Part shown: positions 52,291-60,121 of the stretch, piece by piece
Position numbering within the stretch: position 1 is the first letter of the stretch
Layout of the letters: every line of letters starts with the position of its first letter
DNA from: Ignavibacteriae bacterium HGW-Ignavibacteriae-2
GTDB taxonomy: Bacteria > Bacteroidota > Ignavibacteria > Ignavibacteriales > Melioribacteraceae
Length of the DNA: 64,000 nt
Direction: 5' to 3'
NCBI GenBank assembly: GCA_002839805.1
Contig: PGYT01000002.1
Span: 62,001 to 126,000 of the forward strand
The notes under the pieces: model-generated
The model's database searches: none
The model's input: only the letters and a program-made list of their open reading frames with translations
What the model was told of the DNA's origin: nothing
Made by a program: the position numbers and the translations under genes

Positions 52291-54623
52291 TAATTCACCT
52301 TACTTCTATCGATAAAAATTTCAGAGCCGGGTGAAACATCTTTTAATATTAATTCGTTTATCTGCTTGCCGTTTACTATAACATTTTCAATATTACTAAA
52401 TCTCAATTCTAAATTCTGATGAGTTAACATATTCACTTGAATGTTTCCGTTGTTTACCATAATCGTTACGTCCGCCGGCGATAAAAACATTATTTCATTC
52501 GAAGCAAATTTAATTTTCTCACAATCAAATACAAAATACGTGCTGGACTTATTGATTATGTCACGACCTTCTATTTTTATTTGATCATTTTGATAATCAA
52601 GAAATTTTGCATTTATTGACCATTCTTTTATTTTCATTCCATCGACACCAGTACCGGAAAACCTCTCCTCAAAATTATTAAATGGATAGAGAATTGTCAG
52701 ATAATCGAATTTATTTTTTAAACCGGAATTTACAACAACATTTCCTTTACCCCTGAAACTTCCATAGTTATAATAATAATCCTCTTGTCTAAGTTGCAAT
52801 ATATCAAGTCCACATCCGTTAGCGAAAGTAGACCTTAACGATTTTGAAGAATCCTCAAAAGTATAATGCCCTTGCCAAACCTGCTGAAAATTATGGTTGG
52901 AATTTGCTTCAAACAAATCCTTTACAATCCAAAATCCGTCTTTGATAAAAATCACTTTTCTAAAGTAGGTCACTCCGTCATTTTTATAACCATCATGAGT
53001 CCCAATAAAAACATCATAATCCGAGTGTGATTGCCAGAGAATAGTATTCGGATTTGGGAGTATTTTCCATTTTCCAAATCCCGAACCCCCGCTATTAGGA
53101 ATCCATTTCTTCCCATGAAGAGAAGAATCAACTATCGCTACATTCTTTACAAGAGAATTTTTAAAAAAATTATAATCATTTAAATAATATCTTACCTGAT
53201 AATTTGGTAAAACATTTGATTCGTTTGCGTAAGCGACTAATCCGAGCATATCACCGTGCTGATGATCCGGTTTTTTAGCGGATAATCCCGCCGAGATAAT
53301 CATACACATGTCATTTTTATTCCAGCCATTTCGCATTATATAATATCCAGTTTTAGGAAGAGAAGTTGAGAGGAATTCCGGGGGCTTTTTATTACTTGTT
53401 TCTATTTTGTTAATATCTTTATCCCGGAGAAACCAGAAATATTCGGATGGGACTTTTTCCTCCATAAAATATGAATAAGATGGATTGTTGAATAAAATTG
53501 ACGCTAAAGTTATAACTGAACTAAGGTTGTTAAATTCGCTCCATGGTCCATCAGTATCGTCCTGCAGAACAGGCAATGTTTTATTTGGAAAGGCCAGTTT
53601 TATTAAAGCATCAAACATAGATTGAAATCTTGTCAGGTAGACTTCTGGTAAGCTAATTCCATTAAGTTTAGCCAAGTAATAAACATAAAAATAGTTATTT
53701 ATATCACCTTTATGGTAATGAATTGACCTTTCAAACTGAAAACCGTCTTCATTCACTTCCTCTTCTAAATGGCGTGTTAATCCGTCTAAAGCATGTTTCA
53801 ACCAGATCTCAGTTCCTTTAATATCTCTAAACATTATGCTCAGTAACGCGAGCGACATTAACCCCTTAGTGTGATGATTACCGTTATTAAATTTTTTAGT
53901 TCTCTTGTACATCTCCGCGCCATGGTACAAAAAAGTTTTAATAAGAAGCATCTGATCTTCTGTTTCGTAAACCTCCGAAGACAAATAAATATTATGGATA
54001 TTTAACCAATTAAAAATTCTATAACCTGAACGGAAGTATTCAAAAACATCGTTGCCTCCCGTCTCTACATTATTATCAAAGTAGTTTTGATTTAATGACT
54101 TAACTTGATTGATAAAATATTCAATGTAATTATTTCTATTATCCTCATAATAATTGACTAAAGCCATGTCGAATGCTTTGTGCTGTCTGGCCAAATGTCT
54201 CAATTGATAAGCGGTAACCTCATTTCCGTCCAGAGTTTTAAATGGTAATTTCCACCTAGTATTTGAGCTAAATAATTGTGTATGTTCTTTTGCTCTGCGT
54301 TGGTGCTCCATCATTTTTTCTGGAAACAATTTCTTATAAGAATTAAATTTTTCGTGTAAACCGCGCCAGTCATAATAAAAATGTTCAGCAAAAAATTGTT
54401 TATAATATTCCGCCAACATTATAACTGCGTTTACCGCGGAATTATTATATTCCTTTTTAATTAAATGCATAGAATCATTTGACTCCGATACTAATTCAAT
54501 CAATTCTTGATCTGTCAGAAGTCGATTGGAAGGAATCTCAATTGAAGTTGATTTTGCTTTTAAGGTACCTGTCAACAAAAAACAAAATATAATAAAGTGA
54601 AATGCTTTCATATTGATTCTCAT
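52290..54623 (-). CDS. Heparinase II/III-like polysaccharide lyase, probable alginate or related uronan lyase
   Basis: A 777-residue secreted protein with a Sec signal (about 1-24, either from the ATG at 54623 or from 54611). It has an (alpha/alpha) toroid (about 60-400) with KFNNGNHHTKGLMSLALL (the Asn-His pair) and GFQFERSIHYHKGD (Arg and Tyr), then a central beta-sandwich beginning near KTGYYIMRNGW with the DHQHGDMLGLVAYANE histidine block, and a C-terminal beta domain. This is the fold and motif set of heparinase II/III-type lyases (families such as PL12, 15, 17, 21 and 39), but I cannot place it in one family. Overlap of four bases with the PL6 gene suggests joint alginate breakdown. Confidence 0.8.
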   Translation of the reverse strand: MRINMKAFHFIIFCFLLTGTLKAKSTSIEIPSNRLLTDQELIELVSESNDSMHLIKKEYNNSAVNAVIMLAEYYKQFFAEHFYYDWRGLHEKFNSYKKLFPEKMMEHQRRAKEHTQLFSSNTRWKLPFKTLDGNEVTAYQLRHLARQHKAFDMALVNYYEDNRNNYIEYFINQVKSLNQNYFDNNVETGGNDVFEYFRSGYRIFNWLNIHNIYLSSEVYETEDQMLLIKTFLYHGAEMYKRTKKFNNGNHHTKGLMSLALLSIMFRDIKGTEIWLKHALDGLTRHLEEEVNEDGFQFERSIHYHKGDINNYFYVYYLAKLNGISLPEVYLTRFQSMFDALIKLAFPNKTLPVLQDDTDGPWSEFNNLSSVITLASILFNNPSYSYFMEEKVPSEYFWFLRDKDINKIETSNKKPPEFLSTSLPKTGYYIMRNGWNKNDMCMIISAGLSAKKPDHQHGDMLGLVAYANESNVLPNYQVRYYLNDYNFFKNSLVKNVAIVDSSLHGKKWIPNSGGSGFGKWKILPNPNTILWQSHSDYDVFIGTHDGYKNDGVTYFRKVIFIKDGFWIVKDLFEANSNHNFQQVWQGHYTFEDSSKSLRSTFANGCGLDILQLRQEDYYYNYGSFRGKGNVVVNSGLKNKFDYLTILYPFNNFEERFSGTGVDGMKIKEWSINAKFLDYQNDQIKIEGRDIINKSSTYFVFDCEKIKFASNEIMFLSPADVTIMVNNGNIQVNMLTHQNLELRFSNIENVIVNGKQINELILKDVSPGSEIFIDRSKVN

Positions 54624-56368
54624 TTTAATAAAATCATTTTGCGAGTGAAAATATTTTTACCTGATATCAGTCTGTAGAAGTATACGCCGCTAGTTAAATT
54701 GACTCCACTAAAAATAATATTATAGTACCCGGGAGATTTAACTTCATCAACCAAAACGAGAACTTCTTTCCCTAAAACATCATATACCGAAAGTTTAACA
54801 TGCCCGAAATCATTAATTTTATAATTTATATTGGATATCGGATTGAAAGGATTTGGATAGTTCTGCGAAAGAATAATTGACTTTGGAATTGATTTAATAT
54901 TATTCTCAACAGTTGTTACTGTTCTGGCAAATGGACCAACTTCTTGTTCAGTAAGCGGCAGATTATAAACTACATCAGTTGAATATTCATCGGCGCCTAC
55001 ATCATAAACAGCATTTCTAGTCTGATTATGAATATCCTTATCGACGAATGTATAATCCCCAGCGGACTTATTAATTGCCGCGCTTGTTTCTGATAAAAAC
55101 CATAAATCATTATTTTTAATAATTGCAGGATCGGTGTTTAATACCATTGCCTCAGTAAAATCTGCACCCATTTCGGCCGAATTTTCAGTATAAAATATAT
55201 TACCCGACCATTTCATATTGATGGGTTGAGTGATTACGTCAACTATCTTATTTTTATCAGCAACAACAAGATTATTAGCAATTACTACATCACGAGGAGG
55301 TTTACTATAGTTACCGTTGTTGGTATATCCGATTTCAAAGGCATGATCATTGTATATTAGCGTGTTATAAACAATTGTGGCCCTATTTATTCGGAAATGT
55401 TTCGAATAGCTTGACCCGCCATCATAATCACCATTTGTTAAAGTTATAGGCGCGTCCCATTTTGTGCCTTTTAATCCCTCAAAGTAATTATTGTATATTT
55501 TATGATCGTCACCGTAAATTCTAATACCACCAGTACCTTCGACACCATCACCGAAAAAGTAATTATTATTAACAACTGAGCGGTTACCATGTCTTAAAGA
55601 TAATGTTCCCTGGCATCTCCTGAATGTGTTATATCTTACAGTATCATCACAGGATTTAACTGAAATTATTTCGGGATCCCCATTACAGTCTTCAAACAGG
55701 TTATACTCAACAGTTGTATATCCGCTGGACATAGAAAGTTCGCTCCACCCGATTCTTATCGACTCTTTTTCATTAACGGCACGAGGATTATTGTTTTTAA
55801 AGTGGTTATGGTCGATTCGATCATGTTGTGAAGATTTATAAGTTGGTTCGGGTGATCCATCAATTGTAATAAAATTACCAGGTTGTGTTTTACCCTCAAA
55901 TAAATTGTGATCAATCCTGTTATATGAACTCATGGCGGTGGGATCATTCCACACTCCGCCAATTAGTATCCACTTAAGTGATGATGTTTCTTTTAATTTA
56001 AATATATTTCGCGTAATTCTGATGTTATTGCAAGCCTGAAGTTTAATAACGGTATAATCCGTGGAGGTGAATTTAATACCTTCGAGAACAATATTAGCGC
56101 ATTGACGAAAATCGAAATAACTGTCACCGGTTAATTCAACTTCCCCCACTGATTCAGCGGCAATAACAATCGGTTTATCAGTGGTACCACTGTTAGTAAT
56201 TCTTACCGAACCACCGGTATCATATTTTCCGTTTTTAATTTGTATAGTATCCCCTGGAGAAGCCGTGTTAACGGCATCCTTTAACTTTGAGATGTTCGAA
56301 ATAACAATTTTACTTTGAGCAAACACAGCTGAAACGAACAACAGCAGAATTAGAAAAATCTTCTTCAC
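54620..56368 (-). CDS. PL6 (chondroitinase B-type) alginate lyase with type IX sorting tail
   Basis: A 582-residue beta-helix lyase starting at a GTG, with signal peptide MKKIFLILLLFVSAVFA|Q. The right-handed helix fills about 20-450. The catalytic pair is Lys238 (IISVKSC) and Arg259 (LSLRHG), 21 residues apart as in PL6 lyases and chondroitinase B; NEKESIRIGWSE supplies the calcium-site region. The C-terminus is a type IX tail (ILSQNYPNPFNPISN...YDVLGKEV...GVYFYRL). It would be exported to cut alginate, probably at mannuronate-containing sites, outside the cell. The gene order PL6 then heparinase-like lyase is tightly coupled. Confidence 0.9.
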   Translation of the reverse strand: MKKIFLILLLFVSAVFAQSKIVISNISKLKDAVNTASPGDTIQIKNGKYDTGGSVRITNSGTTDKPIVIAAESVGEVELTGDSYFDFRQCANIVLEGIKFTSTDYTVIKLQACNNIRITRNIFKLKETSSLKWILIGGVWNDPTAMSSYNRIDHNLFEGKTQPGNFITIDGSPEPTYKSSQHDRIDHNHFKNNNPRAVNEKESIRIGWSELSMSSGYTTVEYNLFEDCNGDPEIISVKSCDDTVRYNTFRRCQGTLSLRHGNRSVVNNNYFFGDGVEGTGGIRIYGDDHKIYNNYFEGLKGTKWDAPITLTNGDYDGGSSYSKHFRINRATIVYNTLIYNDHAFEIGYTNNGNYSKPPRDVVIANNLVVADKNKIVDVITQPINMKWSGNIFYTENSAEMGADFTEAMVLNTDPAIIKNNDLWFLSETSAAINKSAGDYTFVDKDIHNQTRNAVYDVGADEYSTDVVYNLPLTEQEVGPFARTVTTVENNIKSIPKSIILSQNYPNPFNPISNINYKINDFGHVKLSVYDVLGKEVLVLVDEVKSPGYYNIIFSGVNLTSGVYFYRLISGKNIFTRKMILLK

Positions 56369-56380
56369 AATTAATTATTC

Positions 56381-58372
56381 CTATTTATTTTTATTGGAAG
56401 TAACTCCAGGCCAGTTATCACTTCTGAAAGGCGCGGCTGGTAATCCCCCCGTATTATATAAATTACATTCAGGATTCGAGGCCCAGGCATATCTTACAGC
56501 CACAGGATTAGGAACATTTATAGAACTTACAACAACACTATTTTTATCGAGTAGTGCCTGCGCGTTATAAAACTTTTTATCCTCGCCCGCGATTATAAAT
56601 CCTAATAATTTTTCATTTCCTTTAATCATTAAATCTGAACCTGTTGAATCAAATTCTATAACAATTTTATCACCGAAGATTTCCATTGATTTATATACAG
56701 GGCCAGAACAAACAATGTTTTCTCCAAAAATTTTGGACATCGCTAATAATGCCAATCTTTTACCAATTTCTTGTTTATTTATGGGATGAACATCAACATT
56801 ATTGCCTATATCAATTGTTACAGCCATTGCTGTATTCGGCAGATTTAAGGCCATTGACTGTGCTTCTCTAAGTTCAGCCCAACTCGATTCTTCCGGCAAT
56901 TCTGCTTTTGCATTATAATTGGCAAGTTGAACAAACATAAAAGGAAAATCTCCTAAGCTCATATTCACACGCCAATCCTTAATCAGAGCCGGAAATAAAT
57001 CTCTATACTGAGCTGCCCTTTCAGCATTACTTTCTCCCTGATACCATATAACCCCCTTAAAAGAAAATCCAATAAGAGGGTATATCATACCGTTAAAAAG
57101 TATTGTCGGTTTACGATCTAATAATAATCGCTCCGGAGGAAGTTTATTAATCTTAGAAAACTCTACTGAGGGTTTATAATTCCATTCACCTGTAATGCTT
57201 ATCATCTCGCCTTTTTCATTTTTCATATACATTTCTTCCGGTCGTCCCCATAATCCACCGTTACCGTATTGATCCAATACCCGCACTGTAATACTATTAT
57301 TTCCATTCCTAACAAAACCTTTTGGAATCGAGTATTCTGATAAATAGTTACTCTTTTTCTGTTCTCCGACTTTTTGACCGTTAAAATAAGTTATATCATA
57401 ATCCTGAACAGAGCTTAAACACAGTATGAGTTGCTGATCAATCCAATCGTCGGGAATTTCAATTGTTCTATTAAACCACACGACACCGTCGTAATCTTTT
57501 AGTCCGGCGTTTTCCCATACATCAGGAATCAGCATTTTCTTCCAGCTCTTGTAATCAGTATTTAATTTATACCACTCAGATCCCGGAGAATACCCGGCAT
57601 CATAATTATAAATTGTATCGAGCCAATCATTAAAATTTTGTTTGTATATCATTTCCATCTTTACGAATTCTGCGGATGAACCATTCTTAACAAATTGAAT
57701 ATCCTCCGCAAACTCGGGAAAATCATTTAGAGCTTTTTCACTCATCCAGGACTCTGCCGGTGTGCCGCCTTTGGATACATGTATAATACCGATTGGAATA
57801 TTATATTTTGCAAATAATTCCCTAGCAAAAAAATATGCTACGGCAGAAAAGTTTTCAACTGTTTGAGGCGAACATTCGTACCAACCATCAACATCAACAT
57901 TTTTCCGTGGACTTTCGGCTAAAGTTAGAGGAATTGTGGCCAATCTGATGTTCGAGTAATCAGCATTATTAATTTCTTCATTATAATTCAACACACGTCC
58001 CCAACCTCCAAGAGGCATAGTCATATTAGACTGACCTGAACATAACCAAACCTCTCCTACCATTACATTTTTAAATAATAATGTGTCACCGCAAATAATT
58101 TTAAGTTCGTAAGGTCCGCCGTAATTTTCGCTTTTAAGTTTTACTTGCCACTCGCCATTAAAATTTACGGATGTGCTTTTAGTCTGATTATGGAAATTAA
58201 TTTTTATATTCTTACCAGGCTCACCCCATCCCCAGACTAACAGTTCAGATCCTTGCTGAAACACCATATTGTCACCAAATAGATTATGCGTTCTAATTGA
58301 TCCGGCATAAAATAAATTTGTTGAACTGAATACAAGGAAGAATAAAATTAAAATCTTTTCTGCTGTTTTCAT
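56381..58372 (-). CDS. SGNH-family acetylesterase (sialate O-acetylesterase-like) of the alginate locus
   Basis: A 663-residue paralogue of the enzyme at 10010-12034 with the same plan: Sec signal (to about residue 23), beta-sandwich, SGNH blocks with nucleophile Ser115 in GEVWLCSGQSNMT, an inserted galactose-binding-like domain (about 285-400), VIWYQGESNAER and DIGNNVDVHPINK with the catalytic His. It lies between the MFS transporter and PL6 genes. Bacterial alginate and some algal uronans are O-acetylated, so removal of acetyl groups before lyase attack is the natural reading, though not proven. A long hairpin and a weak GGGTATACAG site lie just upstream. Confidence 0.83.
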   Translation of the reverse strand: MKTAEKILILFFLVFSSTNLFYAGSIRTHNLFGDNMVFQQGSELLVWGWGEPGKNIKINFHNQTKSTSVNFNGEWQVKLKSENYGGPYELKIICGDTLLFKNVMVGEVWLCSGQSNMTMPLGGWGRVLNYNEEINNADYSNIRLATIPLTLAESPRKNVDVDGWYECSPQTVENFSAVAYFFARELFAKYNIPIGIIHVSKGGTPAESWMSEKALNDFPEFAEDIQFVKNGSSAEFVKMEMIYKQNFNDWLDTIYNYDAGYSPGSEWYKLNTDYKSWKKMLIPDVWENAGLKDYDGVVWFNRTIEIPDDWIDQQLILCLSSVQDYDITYFNGQKVGEQKKSNYLSEYSIPKGFVRNGNNSITVRVLDQYGNGGLWGRPEEMYMKNEKGEMISITGEWNYKPSVEFSKINKLPPERLLLDRKPTILFNGMIYPLIGFSFKGVIWYQGESNAERAAQYRDLFPALIKDWRVNMSLGDFPFMFVQLANYNAKAELPEESSWAELREAQSMALNLPNTAMAVTIDIGNNVDVHPINKQEIGKRLALLAMSKIFGENIVCSGPVYKSMEIFGDKIVIEFDSTGSDLMIKGNEKLLGFIIAGEDKKFYNAQALLDKNSVVVSSINVPNPVAVRYAWASNPECNLYNTGGLPAAPFRSDNWPGVTSNKNK

Positions 58373-58394
58373 CTATGTTTTCCGGAAGGGTATA

Positions 58395-58421
58395 CAGGAG
58401 AATCTTATCCAGATTCTCCTG
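58395..58421. terminator. Perfect 11-bp hairpin between MFS and esterase genes
   Basis: CAGGAGAATCT-TATCC-AGATTCTCCTG is a perfect stem with a five-base loop in the 75-base gap. On the minus (coding) strand no T-run follows it, so it may be a processing or stability element of the polycistronic RNA or a weak terminator. It contains AGGAG, but 23 bases or more from the esterase ATG. Confidence 0.55.
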
Positions 58422-58447
58422 TAAAATTTTAAAGATTTTTTATGTTG

Positions 58448-59719
58448 TTAATTTTTTTCTACAGGAGCAATATTTTTGGCTAGAGTATAAACAGCAAGTA
58501 CACCAAGTGGTACAAATACTGCAATCATAATAAATATCGGTATATAAGAATATTTAGAGATTACTGGCACAAGGAAGTTCATTATAATAACCGAGAACAC
58601 TCCGACAGTTCCGCCGAAACCCGCTAAAGTACCCACGGATTTTCCGCTGAATAAATCACTTGGAATTGTTTGTATATTCCCAATAGCGAACTGGAATCCG
58701 AAAAGTACGAATGCTACAATAATTACAAATTTAAGAGGTGTATCAGCAAATAAAATGGTGGTTACGAGACCCAAAAACATTATTACTCCGCCTATTACGA
58801 TAGCAGATTTACGAGCTTTATTAACTGTAGCACCCTCATTCATCAATCGGCCCGCATAATAACCGCCTGTTAAACTACCTATAGCAGCTCCCACATAGGG
58901 CACCCATGCGAAGAAACCAATTTCTTTAACATTAAATCCATATACTTCCGCAAGATAAATAGGCATCCATCCAACAAACAGCCACCAGATAGGTTCAAGA
59001 AAAAACCTCGCGACCAAAACAGCCCAAGATTCTTTGTATGATAAAATTTGTTTTAAACTGAGTCCCTTTCGATTGGGTTCAGTTTTATCAAGATCGTGCT
59101 GACCGTTAAGGATATATGCCCTTTCCTCTTCACTAATCCAAGGGTGCTGGGATGGACCTTTTTTATTAATTATCAGCCAAGGAATTAACCAGAAGATACC
59201 AAATGATCCAACTATCATGAATGTAATCTTCCAGCCGAACGCGGCCCATAAGGTAGCTATTAAAGGCGGTGCTATGACCGAACCGATTGAGGCGCCGGCA
59301 TTGAACATACCCTGTGCAATCGCTCTTTCTTTAATTGGGAACCATTCAGCATTGCTTTTTACGGCACCCGGCCAGTTTCCTGCTTCACCCAAACCTAATG
59401 TAACTCTGAAAAAACTGAAAGAAAGAATTCCTCTGGCGAATGCATGCATAAAAGAGGAAACTCCCCACAATGTAATCGCAATGACATAACCGAGTCTGGT
59501 TCCGACTTTATCAAATAATTTTCCAGATACCAATTGCCCAATGGCGTAAGCAACCATGAATACGTTTAATATTATGGCATAATCTTCCTTGTCCATACCC
59601 AGGTCAGCCGAAATATCCGGCCACATTATACCTAATGTACTTCTATCAATATAATTGATAACTGTGGCGAGTCCAATTAATCCAATAATCCACCAGCGCA
59701 GTCCGGTAATTTTTTTCAT
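58448..59719 (-). CDS. MFS transporter, ACS/ExuT-type hexuronate or unsaturated-uronate importer
   Basis: A 423-residue major facilitator with about twelve helices of the anion:cation symporter family. Typical segments are LATVINYIDRSTLGIMWPDI, GKLFDKVGTRLGYV, LGEAGNWPGAVKSNAEWFP and GMFNAGASIGSVIAPPL, which recur in ExuT- and alginate-locus transporters. AGGAGAGG precedes the ATG. It is 30 bases after the cupin gene. It probably imports DEH or the unsaturated monomer released by PL17 into the cytoplasm. Confidence 0.9.
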   Translation of the reverse strand: MKKITGLRWWIIGLIGLATVINYIDRSTLGIMWPDISADLGMDKEDYAIILNVFMVAYAIGQLVSGKLFDKVGTRLGYVIAITLWGVSSFMHAFARGILSFSFFRVTLGLGEAGNWPGAVKSNAEWFPIKERAIAQGMFNAGASIGSVIAPPLIATLWAAFGWKITFMIVGSFGIFWLIPWLIINKKGPSQHPWISEEERAYILNGQHDLDKTEPNRKGLSLKQILSYKESWAVLVARFFLEPIWWLFVGWMPIYLAEVYGFNVKEIGFFAWVPYVGAAIGSLTGGYYAGRLMNEGATVNKARKSAIVIGGVIMFLGLVTTILFADTPLKFVIIVAFVLFGFQFAIGNIQTIPSDLFSGKSVGTLAGFGGTVGVFSVIIMNFLVPVISKYSYIPIFIMIAVFVPLGVLAVYTLAKNIAPVEKN

Positions 59720-59749
59720 AAACCTCTCCTGAAATTCAATAAAACATTA

Positions 59750-60109
59750 CTATTTGGTGTAACTTTTTCCTTCCATAAAGTCTTCTCTAATCGGACTGAA
59801 CACATCTATCAACACTCCTTCTTCCATACAAACAGCTCCATGTTCTATATTTGGCGGGATAAAAAATCCATCCCCGGCACTTAACATTTTTTTCTCTTCG
59901 CCAATTGCCACTTCAAATTTTCCGCTTACTACATAAGTGGTCTGACTATGAATATGTTTGTGTCTCTGGCCGATACCTCCTTTATTAAAGTGCACATAGA
60001 CCATCATAATTTCATCATTGAAGCCCATTATTTTCCTTTTTAATCCGCCGCCAACATCTTCCCATTCCATATCGCCGGTAATTATATATTTTTCACTTTC
60101 ATATTTCAT
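59750..60109 (-). CDS. kdgF: KdgF-like cupin, unsaturated-uronate linearisation
   Basis: A 119-residue single-domain cupin with metal-type residues His50, His52, His54 and Gln56 (RHKHIHSQTTYVVSG) and His90 (PPNIEHGAV). Size and motif fit KdgF, which turns the 4,5-unsaturated monouronate from alginate or pectin into the open 4-deoxy-5-keto form. It lies between the PL17 lyase and transporter genes, 12 bases from PL17, as in other alginate loci. It feeds DEH to the SDR encoded two genes upstream. Confidence 0.87.
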   Translation of the reverse strand: MKYESEKYIITGDMEWEDVGGGLKRKIMGFNDEIMMVYVHFNKGGIGQRHKHIHSQTTYVVSGKFEVAIGEEKKMLSAGDGFFIPPNIEHGAVCMEEGVLIDVFSPIREDFMEGKSYTK

Positions 60110-60121
60110 TTTAACTCCTGA

